Assembly (NCBI GenBank): GCA_007922195.1
Contig: ML681989.1
Location: forward strand, 45,685,275 to 45,749,274
Direction of reading: 5' to 3'
Length of the DNA stretch: 64,000 nt
Source of the DNA: Podocnemis expansa
Taxonomy: Eukaryota > Chordata > Testudines > Podocnemididae
Shown here: positions 1 to 10,862 of the stretch, one piece after another
How the letters are laid out: each line of letters begins with the position of its first letter
Numbering within the stretch: the stretch's first letter is position 1
Made by a program: the position numbers and the translations under genes
Notes under the pieces: generated by a model
What the model was told of the DNA's origin: nothing
The model's input: the letters and a program-made list of their open reading frames with translations, nothing else
The model's database searches: none

Positions 1-27
1 CAAAAAAAAAAAAAAAAAAAAAAAAAA
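1..27. repeat. Poly(A) tract
   Basis: A single C followed by an uninterrupted run of about 26 A. It may be the tail of a retroelement lying outside the window; the DNA that follows matches no repeat I recognise. Confidence 0.8.
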
Positions 28-1090
28 GTCAGTTTGTGAAAGGAACCAAAGGTAACAAGCAGGGCTCTTCTGGAAGATCCTGAAGCACCAGCTGGAAGAA
101 GTCCAAGGAAATAACCTGGGAGTCAAAGCTCTATCCCACATCCAGAGAATGGCCGTGGTAGGAAGGCTGCAGAGGAGTCCAAGAGAGATAAAAGAACCAT
201 TGGTCTGTGTGAACTTTTGTTGGGACATTTGGTTACCCAAGAAGCATATTCAAACTAGCCCTGACTTAGCCAGAAAGCCAAGTCAAGGACAGAAGATGGT
301 GAAGACAGGGCCAAAGAACAGATCAGCAGAAAGTTCTATGGGCAAAGACCTTTGCAACATCATCCCCCGATGCCAGGTGGTGCAGTAGCAGCAATGATAA
401 AGAGCAGTTACAGTGATGCATACACAAAGTTCTCTTTACGTTTAAGAGTCAAACTCTAGGTAAGAGAAAAACTACCTGCCAAAAATCCATGCTTTGCAAA
501 AGTGAAATAGTAGCATCTCACTCAGAAAAGACATCTCCTTCTCCATGGATGGAGTTCAGAGGTTCATTCACAATTGTGCACATTTCAGATTGTCACATAA
601 TGCACAGGAATTGAGTATTCTATGTGGTATAATAAACCTCAGCACATTCCTCCATTTCCAGCCTCATTTTTAGCTGTTTGATTAATATTTAGAAGACTGG
701 CAGCTGTGTGTCTGTACAACCCCCATTACTGGAGATACAAATCTGCCAGCAACTACCAGCAATGACATCTGCAAACAGGTAATTAGATGACTAACTAATA
801 GTCTTGGATGTACATGTACACTTATTAAATGGTTGTTTCTAAAACGGTTGTGTATGTCATCTCCTAGAACCAAGCTGTGCTTACAGACCAGAAAGTGTGA
901 TGCTAGTTCTTCTGTACAAACCCTCCCCTTTTGATGTTTTTGCAATTTACACATGTTAAATTATTTGTACACACAATTAACTCAGATAACATCAGAATCC
1001 TGTAATGTACTATATGCTTCCTCTTCTTCTTGGTAACCAATCACAGGATAACAACAAACATATTAGTTTTATAGCAGTTTTAATCTGTAC
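28..1090. other. Unassigned non-coding DNA
   Basis: I see no repeat family, RNA gene or convincing reading frame. The open frames (up to 90 codons) show no recognisable motifs and no codon structure. Presumed unique intergenic or intronic sequence. Confidence 0.5.
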
Positions 1091-1091
1091 A

Positions 1092-1245
1092 TTTCAAAGC
1101 TTTATTATGGTAGACAAATGCCCATATGTACAAATAGAAGCACAATGTGGTTACATGACTTTTTCAAGGTCACACAGAGCTAGTGACAGAGTTAGGAATA
1201 GAACCTATATTACTTATGCCCTAGTCACTGGACCACAGGAACAGG
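1092..1245 (-). repeat. MIR/CORE-SINE remnant
   Basis: The segment CAAGGTCACACAGAGCTAGT, followed by 'gacagagttaggaatagaacc', is the hallmark of the MIR-type CORE domain read on the minus strand (the consensus says roughly 'gctgtgtgaccttgggcaag'). A tRNA-related head with 'agtcactggaccac' lies on the right, as expected for this orientation. It is diverged and old. CORE-SINEs are known across amniotes. Confidence 0.75.
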
Positions 1246-1917
1246 AGGGTGATGCTATATGGATTTAGAGGACTATCTGAGACACTATTTCATGTCAATA
1301 TTTCATAATTGCAATAATCCATGAGATATACCATGTTTAGTTCCAGTAGAAGGGGTGTAATTTGCTAGGAATTATGTTTATGTGTAGGTATTATGCCTGC
1401 ATTAGAAGTTCTGGATATGTTTGTTATACCTGTATTTCAGTTTACATGCTTGAGGGAAAATCCCCCACTAGGACATCTACAGCCATTATTTTATTAACAG
1501 CATTGTGGGCCGAGGGAAAAACCTGGGACTAGGATTGCCCATGTGACTCAACTCCATTTTGATCTGTAAAAATTCCACATAGTGTCTGGAAGATCAGAAG
1601 TGATAAAAGCGGCTGCACTCAACTCCATTTTGTCTTCAGTTGTCTTCAGCCAACGCCTACCTCTGGATCTATTCAACTGCCACTGAACAAAGGGCTGAGA
1701 CTCACCCAGGAAATGGGTGCACCCCAGATGGACTATACAAACTTGCAAACTCTAAATTCTTCCAAGGCCTTGCTTTACATGTACTCTTAATCGTTTGTAT
1801 GTATGTGATTTGCTTTAGTGCCTTAACATCTCTCATATTTAGTTTCTTTCTGTTTTATAACAAAACTTTAGTTTAACTTACTAAAGGATTGGCTGGCAGT
1901 GTGGTATCTCAGTAAGA
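1246..1917. other. Unassigned DNA with a 16-bp direct repeat
   Basis: The 16-mer ACTCAACTCCATTTTG occurs exactly at 1546-1561 and again at 1617-1632, 71 bp apart. Around it lies 'gggccgagggaaaaacctgggactagg', which looks like part of an old dispersed repeat or LTR but cannot be assigned. Confidence 0.4.
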
Positions 1918-1966
1918 AAACAAGGAGTTGTGTGGCACTTTAAGACTAACACAGCTATCCCTTCTG
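1918..1966 (+). repeat. Foldback repeat, arm fragment
   Basis: 'aacaaggagttgtgtggcac' followed by 'tttaagactaacacagctatccctt' fuses the 'ggagtcctgtggcactttaa' arm to the 'gactaacacggctacccctt' terminus, so the middle of the element has been lost. It belongs to the foldback family described in full at 28241-28505. Confidence 0.7.
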
Positions 1967-4737
1967 AAATCTCAGGAAGAGCCAAACCTATACTGTTCCG
2001 TGTGACAGGGCTGGCCCCTTGGGATCAAGAAAACATTTTTATGTAAAGAGTTTGGAGTTCCAAACAATTTCTCTCTTTACTAAACCTAGTGGATGTTTGG
2101 GATTCAGGGGCTGAAATGAAATAAAGGAGGCTGTTTGTACTTTGTGGTGCTTCTTGATAACCATTGCAAGGAATCAGAGGCACGGTTTGTTACTGATCAG
2201 GAGTCTGACTTCAATGTCACCTATCAGGATTTAGAGTTTGTCTCTCACTGTTGCAGCTTGCCTTGATCTTTGCGTATTTAGGTGGTTATCCCCGGAGGCC
2301 TAGGTAACAAGAAGTTTGCTGGAAGTGGCTGCCAGGTAGATAATATGTTCATGGGTACTGTACTGAATTATCAGACTTCTGAGTCAGCTAGTCCTTAATT
2401 ATATTCAACCTCTGTTTCTTGGAAAATATTTAAATATTGCAGTGACATGACCTGGCCAATTATAAATTGATGAGTTGCTATAGTTGCCAGAGCTGTTTTA
2501 TTCATCCCCAAAAGTGTTATAACAGTTCAGACTGTTTAGCACCTTCTATGGGGGGGGGGAACAATAGTATTGTAAACTGTGTCAACACAATATTGAAATA
2601 AAGGATAATTATGTTCTTTGCTAAGTTAGTAGAACAGCAATACAATGTATCAAATCCTGGATAAGTTAATGTGTGTTTCTTCACATGCAATGAATAATAG
2701 CTCAACATATTTTAAAACCGTTAGTTGCTGTAGAATTCATTTGGCATTTCATCAGATCTCAATATCTCTACTTTTCTGATGACAGGAAGTCTGAGAGAGA
2801 AGGGTTTTTAACAACAGGTCACCAAGATGTAAAACTTATCTGTTATTAAATCAGACCCCTGTTGAGGTGGGTAGCAGAACTGAAGAGCTATCACAAAAGA
2901 CCCTATCATCCTGAATAATAACCTGAGAGGTGAATGCATCTTATGTGGTTAAACTCAGGGGTGGACTAATGCTGGAATCTGTTCCTAAAATCTGTGAAGT
3001 AGTTATTTCTTTTTGTCTCCTTTTTGCCTGATTTGTGTCTCATACTGGGATGACTTGGACATGCTGTGCTCAGAGACCTTCATAAAATCACTTTCCCATT
3101 TACCCTTCATTTGACAGTGGCAGTACGTTGACTTGAAACTTTAAAGAGCCCTAATTGCACTTATTTAAGAAACTGAAACAAATCTAGAACAACAAAATCG
3201 AAGCTATTTCTATTTTGACAGCTCTCTAACAACTTTAATGTGGAGTGCCAGATCCGAGTTCAAATCAGCGTGCCTCTATTACCTTTACTTTGGCTATACC
3301 CACCTGCAATAGCTCAGGACCTGGTCCTATCCCTTTTGTTTAAAATAGGCAACACTTAGTTTCTAGGTCCATGAACTCCATGTAATAAGTGAATTAAGTC
3401 TCCACTACTACTAAATCCTATTGCATATGAGAGTAATTAACCTGCTGAAATAACTAATACTGAAATGACTAAAATTATATCCTCCGGTTGTAACAACTGA
3501 GGTCATAAATTATATTTTTTTCCTTCATCAGGGATCATATATGAAATTTAAATATTAAAATAGAATGTACTGTAAATTCCCTTCCTATTTGTTATATCTA
3601 GTTTAACAGATTTTTTCACTGGGGTGTGTGTGTTGTTCAAAACACATCTCTGGTTTTTGCATGCTACATTTCTCCTATTAGTCATATCTGCTCTTAATCT
3701 AATTTCATTCCTTTTCAAATATAATATGCTAATCTGGAAAATAATCTGGTCAATAATATGATTTATTTCAAAATCTCTTTTTACAATAGTACTAAAAGAT
3801 AAGCTACTAGGAGAATATCTAATTAAAAAAGAAGTGCAAGTTTCACTGGATAAACTTCTGTTAAACATCTCAAGGAAATAATACAAAAATATGGGTAACA
3901 GTTTTTAATCTTTTAACCTTCAATGTGGCTGATTAAATAACAACAGATATTCCTTCAATTTCAAGTGAAATAGTTCAGAAGAAATAATTCCAGTTTAGAA
4001 CACTGCAAAGAAATAAAGAAAGGGGAAATCTTCAGAAAGTTCTAATTAATTAAATCAAATACTAAAATATTTTTTTACAGTTTTAATGTTGAAGCAGAAT
4101 CTTAGGCTGGGAAATCTAGAAGGTTCTATGCTGGCAAAAATATTTGAAACCTTCTGGACCTCGAAAGGATTGATATATTGACTGCAAAGTACTGTGGTTT
4201 ATTATATTTTGAAGGCTATGTGGGAGTCATTAAATAAAAGGAGTCCTCCACAACAGAAATAGGAGCTACTCTTTTGAGGCCTTTGGCTCAGATGTAAATG
4301 AGCACCCTACCTCTTGCACAAAACAACATTCAATGTCAGAATTTTTCCTATTCCCCCTTCTACTGCCAGAGCTGTGGAGCAACCTCTGTGTGAATAGCTT
4401 CCAAAAGCAGAGTTACGGTGGTCTGTCCAACAATATGTAAACTCAACCAGCTCCCTAACCCTTCTCTGCTTAGTTACAATCCATCTGGCTGGTTTAATAC
4501 AGGGGATCCTTTTAATCATATGAGTTTCTGTTGAATCTCTTATTTGATTGTGTGTGGTTTGGAAGTAAAAAGGAGCTGGAAGTGAATTCATATTTATAGG
4601 TTTCTTTCTGCAGAATGGAGCTAGGCCCTGATCCACCAAAGCATTTAAGAACATGAATAGTGCCAGTCAGTTGAGGAACAGAAATGAAGTGATATTGATT
4701 CTCTTTAAGTTCATGAGAAGTCAATGGATCTCATATA
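1967..4737. other. Unassigned AT-rich DNA
   Basis: There is a G run near 2551-2559 and there are AT-rich stretches. The longest open frames (112 aa at 3548-3886 and 115 aa at 4307-4654, both minus) contain no recognisable domain. No repeat is recognised. Confidence 0.5.
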
Positions 4738-4859
4738 CAGAGTGAACAATGAGATGTTCTGCAAATTTTAGATTAGTTCCACTTACATAAGATAACTTGT
4801 GCCACTTTATAAATAAAGTGTAACTAACCAACATGTGTGAACATCCATTGTTCACTCTG
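4738..4859. mobile_element. Short MITE with about 22-bp terminal inverted repeats
   Basis: The left end CAGAGTGAACAATGAGATGT is mirrored on the right by 'gaacatccattgttcactctg'. The total is 122 bp and holds an inner hairpin (CACTTTATAAATAAAGTG). No clear target duplication flanks it. It is probably a non-autonomous DNA transposon, but the superfamily is unknown. Confidence 0.6.
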
Positions 4860-4904
4860 GGGTTGCATTACCAGAACATACTTTGTCTTCTCTTTTTAGA
4901 TAGA

Positions 4905-5012
4905 TGTTACTTGGGATAGGGACTGTCTCTTTCTGTTTATTCAGTGCCTAGCACAAGGATCAGAACTCATCGTGGGTCTCTGAATGCTATCATATTAAAA
5001 TAATAATTGTTA
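4905..5012 (+). repeat. Dispersed repeat tail ('gggactgtctct...gtgcctagcaca')
   Basis: It reads 'gatagggactgtctctttctg', then 'cagtgcctagcacaaggatc', and ends in an AT-rich 'aataataattgttatt' tail. The same module recurs at 19670-19825 in this window, which confirms a dispersed family, probably the 3' part of an old SINE or LINE. Confidence 0.6.
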
Positions 5013-5055
5013 TTAACAGTTAATTGAAAATAGCTTTCCACTTTTTTGAAGGTTG

Positions 5056-5639
5056 CTGTATTCCAGACTTGTCCAACCTGTGGCCCAGGGGCCAAACTCC
5101 AGCCCACCAAGGGCTTTCATTCGGCCCACGGAATGCAGCTGAAAGAGCCTGGGAGCTAGGGCTGGCCGGGGCGGTTATCAATTTCCCATCCTGCGTATAG
5201 GCTGCATGGAGGCATGGCCTGGCCGGAGAACTGTTCAGGGGCTGGATTTCCCTCAGCAGTGCTTGGTAGGGTGTGAGGAGAGCAGAGTCAGAGGAGTCCC
5301 AGTCAGGAAGTAGCTGAGTCCTGCCACCCAGCTGCTCTGCTCCCCCACCTCACCCTTCATCTCCTCCCCTCCTCTGCCATGCTTCCCTGTCCTGCCTTGC
5401 TCCCCATTCTCTGCCTTGCCCCCCCCCACAGGCACCCCTGCCCCCTTGTCCTCTGTACACAGTGCAAGCAAAAGTAATGCCAAGTATCACACTGATCATT
5501 ATTTTATTAAACTTTATTGATAAGATAGATTTGTATGTCTTATCAAAAATGTTCTTACCACCCTACTCCCCACCATGACAGAGAAAAGAATTGCAATGTG
5601 GCCCCTCAATCAAAAAGGTTGGACACCCCTGCTGTTTTC
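5056..5639. mobile_element. hAT-type DNA transposon, non-autonomous, with target duplications
   Basis: The element proper is 5064-5631 (568 bp). It starts CAGACTTGTCCAACCTGTGG and ends 'aaaaaggttggacacccctg', which are inverted relative to each other. It is flanked by CTGTATTC (5056-5063) and CTGTTTTC (5632-5639), an 8-bp target duplication with one mismatch, as expected for hAT insertion. The interior is C/T- and G/C-rich and carries no transposase domain. Confidence 0.85.
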
Positions 5640-6022
5640 TGTCCTTTATAATTATTGATGCACTCAGTCAACCATAATGGCCGTATTTCTATTATTATTA
5701 CTATATGCAAAGATACTATTAGTTTGTTTTTTTAAAAGAAGCTGCTCTAAAAGATTATTAGTGGGCCACATTTCTATAACTATTCCAAGTTCAAACATAT
5801 GGGGAAAAGTTTTTTGCATTATTTTATAGTAATTGTAACAGGATGGTCTGCCCTTCTAAGGCAGCCCTGTACCATAAGCACATGTGTGCCATAAATAAGT
5901 ATTTTATCCAGTAAAAGCAGCTTTCAGTGGGTGCAGGGGAGATTTACCTATGCTAATTGTTGATTTTTAGATCGATTTTATTTGGGAAGCATCCAGATAA
6001 ACCTCCCTTTAAAGAAAAAAAC
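5640..6022. other. Unassigned AT-rich DNA
   Basis: A short stretch between a hAT element and a foldback repeat. No recognisable repeat or gene. Confidence 0.5.
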
Positions 6023-6262
6023 TAGGACTTCTGTGCTACTCTTAATGATTAACCAATTTTTATCATATGAGCTTTCATGGGAGAAAATCCCACTTCGTCA
6101 GATGCTTTGAAGATTCATTCACATTCTTCAACACATCAGAAGAAGTGGGATTCTCTCCCATAAAAGCTCATGAGATAAATAATTTTGTGTCTCTTTAAAA
6201 GTGCCATGAGCCTCCTTGTTTGTTTTGCTGAACTAGACTAACATGACTACCCCTTTCTAACC
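6023..6262. mobile_element. Foldback repeat, near full-length
   Basis: The left arm has 'gagctttcatgggagaaaat' then 'cccacttcgtcagatgcttt'. The right arm mirrors it with 'agaagtgggattctctcccataaaagctcatg', then 'tttaaaagtgccatgagcctccttg', and finishes with the terminus 'ctgaactagactaacatgactacccctt'. The unit folds on itself around about 6120-6130. It encodes no protein. Confidence 0.85.
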
Positions 6263-6276
6263 TTTAAAATAAGTTA

Positions 6277-6461
6277 TTTTAAGACAGTGGTTCTAAACCC
6301 ATTTATCATTCTGAACTGCATATGCAGCTCTCTATGTCCTATATGGTTCACATCCCTACAATATATATAACAACAGTATGGCCCTGAGGATGTCATATGG
6401 GTCACAGTTGTATACTGATTGGGCCACATGCAACCAGTGGGTTGAGAACACTGCTTTAAGA
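6277..6461. mobile_element. hAT MITE with 8-bp target duplication
   Basis: The element is 6285-6453 (169 bp). It begins CAGTGGTTCTAAACCCATTT and ends 'gggttgagaacactg'. Flanks TTTTAAGA (6277-6284) and CTTTAAGA (6454-6461) form an 8-bp duplication with one mismatch. Confidence 0.8.
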
Positions 6462-6520
6462 TTATATTTTTAGCTATATGTCAATCCTGGTTGAAGGTTA
6501 CATAAATATAATTCCTAATG

Positions 6521-7304
6521 CATAAGAACATAAGAATGGTCATACTGGATCAAAACAATGGATCTGTCCATCTAGATCAGTATCCTGTCTTCCAGTAGTG
6601 GCCAGTGATAGATGCTTCAGAAGGAATGAACAGAATAGGTAATCACCACATAATCTGTCCCTTCACCCTTTCACAGATTCTGGCAAACAGCAGTCCCTGC
6701 CCATTTGACTTATATCAACTGATGGACCTAATTCTTTTTGAATCCTGCTGCAGTGCCGGCCTTCACAACATCCTCTGGCAAGGAGTTCCACAGGTTGACT
6801 GTGTATTCTGTGAAAAATACTTCCTTTTGTTCATTTTAAAACCTGCCACTTCTTGATTTCACTTGGGATCTCTATTTTCTTATGCTATGAGGAAGAGTAA
6901 ACAACACTTCCTTATTTACTTTCTCCATGGCAGTCATGATCTTATAGACCTCTGCCATAACACGCCTGAGTCATCTCTCTTCCAAACTGAAAAGTCCCAG
7001 TTTTATTAGGTTTTTTTTATATGGAACATGTTACATACACCTGATAATTTTTGTTGCCCATTTTTGCACCTTTTCCAATTCTAAAATATCTTTTTTTGAG
7101 AAGGGGGATCCAGAGCTGCACACAAATATTCAACATATCTGTGTACTGAAAAAGGCAACGGAATATTTTCCTTTAAAAAAAAAAGTTGGCTCTTCCCAAC
7201 AAATCATGTTCATTTATATGTCTGATAATTCTGTTCTTCACTATAGTTTTAACCAATTTTCCTATTACTGAAGTTAGGCTTACCAGGAATGCCTCTTGAG
7301 CCCT
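6521..7304 (-). repeat. CR1-like LINE, 3' part (first segment)
   Basis: On the plus strand it begins 'cataagaacataagaatggtcatactggatc', the familiar reversed 3' end of a reptile CR1/L3-like LINE. It continues through 'caaggagttccacaggttgactgtg' and 'ctgaaaagtcccag' into ORF2-derived sequence. The frame is destroyed by indels. The LINE resumes at 7527 after a foldback insertion. Confidence 0.8.
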
Positions 7305-7526
7305 TTACACTTCCCTGCATTTATTTTCCTCCCATTATGTAAGTTTCCCCATCTTCAAAGCATCTGATGAAGTGGGATTTTCTCCCACGAAAGCTCGTGT
7401 GATAAATAAATTTGTTAGTCTTTAAGTACCACAGAAAGCTTTGAGACTAAGAGATTTATTTTTTACAATGAGCTTTTGTGGGAGAAAAATCCCACTTCCT
7501 CAGATGCTTACAGGACTCCTTGCTGT
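7305..7526. mobile_element. Foldback-family insertion inside the CR1 copy, composite
   Basis: It begins 'ttacacttccctgcatttattttcc', passes into 'catctgatgaagtgggattttctcccacgaaagctcgtg' and 'ttagtctttaagtaccacag'. It then runs into a second, inverted copy ('atgagcttttgtgggagaaa', 'cccacttcctcagatgctta') and ends 'caggactccttgctgtt'. CR1 sequence stops on one side and resumes on the other, which sets the boundaries. The TTACACTTCCC left module also occurs at 10701 and 63545. Confidence 0.75.
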
Positions 7527-7885
7527 TCTTTTGAAAAGCTGGCATCATATTAGCTACCCTCCAGTCATCTGGTACAGAAGCTGATTTAAATTATAGGTTA
7601 TGTACTTCAGTTAGTAATTCTGCAATTTCACATTTGAGTTCCTTCAGAACTCTTGGGTGAATGCCATCTGGTCCTAATGACTTATTGCTGTGTAATACAG
7701 TTTGTTCCAAAACCTCCTCTGTGGTCACCTCAATCTGGGACAGTTCTTCAGATTTGTGACCTAAAAAGAATAGCTCAGGTTGGGAAACTCCCTCATATCC
7801 TCAGCTGTGAAGACAAATTCCAAGAGTTCATTTAATTTTTCTGCAATACAGCTGGGCTAAGAGTGATTTGAAACTTCAGCTCTAC
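7527..7885 (-). repeat. CR1-like LINE (second segment, after the insertion)
   Basis: 'ccctccagtcatctggtacag', 'gagttccttcagaactcttgggtg' and 'ccatctggtcctaatgact' are reversed CR1 ORF2 sequence between the endonuclease and reverse-transcriptase regions. With 6521-7304 it forms one truncated element of about 1.1 kb. Confidence 0.8.
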
Positions 7886-8117
7886 TTAATTAGAAGTATG
7901 AGACTCTCTCCTTCAGCCTCAATCTCAAGAATGGATAAATCATAATCACCTGAGCCACTATGTCTCTAGAACCATAGTGCCCATTTTGACTTTAATATTG
8001 CTTTCAACCCTTTTCATACCTATTTTTACTGACAGAGCAGAATTTTCTGTAACCAACATGTGACTTAAAACTGAGTGATTCATTCTCCTTTCTTAAAATG
8101 CAGGATCATTTAGTTAC
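7886..8117. other. Unassigned DNA
   Basis: Between the CR1 end and the next dispersed repeat. Nothing recognised. Confidence 0.4.
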
Positions 8118-8262
8118 CAGTGTTATAGCTGTGTTAGCCCCAGGATATTAGAATGTGTTTAAGATAATATAGTTTATTGGACCAAATTCTCTTTGTGAAA
8201 GAGACAAACTTGCAAGCTCTGTTTAGAAGTTGACCCACTAAAAGATATTAAGTTACTCAATT
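8118..8262 (+). repeat. Dispersed repeat ('tttattggaccaa...gaaagagacaa')
   Basis: It reads 'ttatagctgtgttagcccca', then 'gataatatagtttattggaccaa', then 'gtgaaagagacaaacttgcaagctct', and ends 'ccactaaaagatatta', which is partly the inverse of the start. This is a common reptilian repeat by my recollection, with foldback character. Moderately diverged. Confidence 0.65.
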
Positions 8263-9034
8263 TGTGTCTCTGAAGCATTTTTGTCATACTTGTGACATTT
8301 TCTGGAACTTGCTCATTACACAAATAACTTCATGCAGCTGGAATATAGTTGTATCAAAGGTGGTTTCTACATTAGCATCCCTATTTTACGACAAGAGTTT
8401 ATAACAGTGCCAATACATAGACTCCATATGCCTTTCTTATGGCTGACCCCCACTAAATCAACTAGATACTCACATCTCATGGAGTCCCTTTGACTTATGT
8501 GTTTGGGAGCGTCCCTTGTCCTGAAAGTCCCATTAAGATTTACTAAGCCTTGCAAAGAACTATTCCAGGAAGTTTCTCCATTACCACACTAAACACACCT
8601 AACAAATTCTGTGCAATGAGGATACTCTGGCTTTAATTGGCAAAATCAAAGCAGGATACCCTTCTCCTACTGCCAAACACAGGAAGCTGAGCTCACATAA
8701 GAGGCTAAAATCTGTTAAAATCTGCCTCATCCTGTGTGAAATTACTGTCAGATTTGATAAATGCTGATAATCTTCCAACACATGTTTTAAAACAATAGAA
8801 ATCATTCTGTAAAAGTGGCACAATTCTCTATCAAATTCTGAGGCTTCATTTAAAAATGCTATAGTAAGGACATAATTTACTATTAACATCTTTAATATTT
8901 TTGCAGTAATTCCTAGAGAATACCATTTAATATCATTAGATCTTTATGGGTGTGTCTGTATTAAGCCCTATATGATGTTATCAAAGAGAATTTATGATGG
9001 CTTCTTTCTTGCTCCCAAACTTGAAGAAAACTGT
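8263..9034. other. Unassigned DNA
   Basis: Minus-strand open frames at 8367-8555 and 8599-8889 have no family signature. No repeats recognised. Confidence 0.45.
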
Positions 9035-9247
9035 TAGATGAAAGAAGCAGGGAGTCCTATGGCAAAGACTAACAAATTTATTTATTGCATGAACTTTCAT
9101 GGGAGAAAATCCCACTTCATCAGACTCTCTCATCAGACAAAAGCTCCTGCAATAAATAAATCTGTTAGTCTTTAAGTGCCATAGGACTCCTTGCTTCTTT
9201 TGCTGGACTAGACTAACACAGCTGCTCCTTTGGAACTACTAGATGAA
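9035..9247. mobile_element. Foldback repeat with 8-bp flanking duplication
   Basis: The left arm 'agggagtcctatggc' to 'tgaactttcatgggagaaaatcccacttcatcag' is mirrored by 'aaaagctcctgcaataaataaatctgttagtctttaagtgcc'. The end is 'ctggactagactaacacagctgctcctttgg'. TAGATGAA occurs at 9035-9042 and 9240-9247, bracketing the unit (9043-9239). The left arm lacks its outermost 45 bp or so, although the duplication looks intact. Confidence 0.75.
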
Positions 9248-10319
9248 GAATGACATAAAAAAAAATAAGAACACTCAAGTATATACACCTGTTCACAAAA
9301 TATTTCACATAAAAGATATCATAGCAGTAGTGAGGATTTTTAAATTCTGCTACTTAGTTTGTTTATATCATACTGAATTCCATTTGAGAAGTAGCAGATA
9401 TTTTAATATATGTGAAACAGAGGATAGGTGCTCCCGGCACACATCTGACCACATGTGCAGCTTCACGGGGGGGAGGGGGCGCGGCAGCTCCCACATTAGG
9501 AAAAGCATTGGAGCAGCCTAAGAGCCTAAGTATCAACTCTTAAAAATTCTCATCTGTCAAGACATAGACCATGAAAGTAGAGGAGGGAGAGTATGCTACC
9601 TCAAAGTGACCACAGCAGAGCCTAACAGGCACAGAGAGGCAGCAGGAAGCCAAGATAGTCAAAGAAAAATGCCACTTCTGCTGACAAGTTCATAGTCTGG
9701 CATATGCTGGCCTTTTGACCTATCAATAGGTGGTTTCTCAGTTCAGAGTGGCTTCTGAGACACCTGTGAACATGTCACTGTCTTAGGAAACTACAGTATG
9801 TAAGCTGTCATCCAGACTTCAGTTCCCTATCTGGCTGAAGGACACAGGCTCTCAGAAAAGTAAGTGTTCTTTTTTCTGAAGGCAATTGATCTTTGTTTTT
9901 CTTACCTGCAATAAAGATATTTCTTTAAACTGGACAGTACATTATCATCATGGGGCTCCTCTACAAAGAGAGTTAATGCATGGCAAGCAGGAGTATAAAG
10001 CTACCTCACATTAGCTCACCGTGGATTAAGTTGCAGTGTGGAACTCGTAAGCTCCAAAGAGAGCATTGACCTTCTGCTGTCACAGAAGAGGTTATGATGA
10101 GAGCTGGGTGAATGACACTTTCAGTTTACATGCAATTTTGAAAAATTGTGACAATCATTTGTTTTGGATTAAACTAAATAAAAAAATTACAAAAGAAGTT
10201 TGCAAATTAAAAAATCCATTTTCAGTCAGAAAGAAACATGTTTGATTCTGTGTGAAAATTCCTTTCAGTCACTTGTAAAGAACCACAGAGGTTGCGGTGA
10301 TGGGAGAATTTTACCTCTA
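9248..10319. other. Unassigned DNA
   Basis: Includes a short G-run patch at 9466-9485. Open frame 9243-9521 (92 aa) has no recognisable domain. No repeats recognised. Confidence 0.45.
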
Positions 10320-10545
10320 GTTTGTAACCCAATGGTTAGAGTGGTCATCTGGGATTCCCTCTACCAAAGACTTTAAAAAAATAAAAAGTGCAATAGCTTC
10401 CACAGGAGAGATTGAAACCCCCAGCATCCTATTAAATGGTGGCTTAGGCATTCTCCTTAGATGGGAAAGAACAGAGTTCAAATTTCTTCTTCACATCAGG
10501 CAGAAGGAGGAACTGAAATCTGGATCTTCCACATCCTAGGTGAGG
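10320..10545. repeat. Dispersed tRNA-like inverted repeat
   Basis: The left part 'aacccaatggttagagtggtcatctggga' resembles the degenerate A-box head of a reptilian repeat. The right part 'gaactgaaatctggatcttccacatcctaggtgag' is its approximate inverse. It is old and diverged, with no functional tRNA fold evident. Confidence 0.55.
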
Positions 10546-10700
10546 GTCAGAAATATTCAGCTTAAGTTATAGAAAATGCATGAACACAAGTAATTCCTTC
10601 TCTGACTACTTTGTGAATGACATCCCAGTCCCAAAATAACTTCCTCTATATGCTGTTCCCCAGTGTTTAAATCTTAACCTCTGCTTTGATTTGCTGTTAC

Positions 10701-10862
10701 GGTGTGACCTGATCCCATGCCTTACACTTCCTTGCATTGATTTGCTCTCATTCTATAAGTTTCTCCATCTTCAAAATGTCTGACAGAGTGGGATTTTGCC
10801 CCATGAAAGCTCATGCAATGAATCAATTTGTCAGTCTTTAAGTGCCACACGACTTGTTTTAC
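10701..10862 (+). repeat. Foldback-family right half with TTACACTTCC module
   Basis: 'gtgacctgatcccatgccttacacttccttgcattgattt' joins to 'catcttcaaaatgtctgacagagtgggattttgccccatgaaagctcatgc', then 'gtcagtctttaagtgccacacgac'. The left inverted arm is absent. The same chimeric order appears at 7305 and 63545. Confidence 0.75.

Noticed and set aside
1092..1245. Open frame 1005-1268 as a gene
   Set aside because: It overlaps a MIR/CORE-SINE remnant and has no protein features.
3548..4654. Minus-strand frames of 112-115 aa
   Set aside because: AT-rich chance frames; no domains, no splice-site support or codon bias seen.
10320..10360. Possible tRNA gene ('aatggttagagtggtcatctggga')
   Set aside because: Only an A-box-like phrase; no B box at proper spacing and no cloverleaf; it fits a dispersed tRNA-like repeat.
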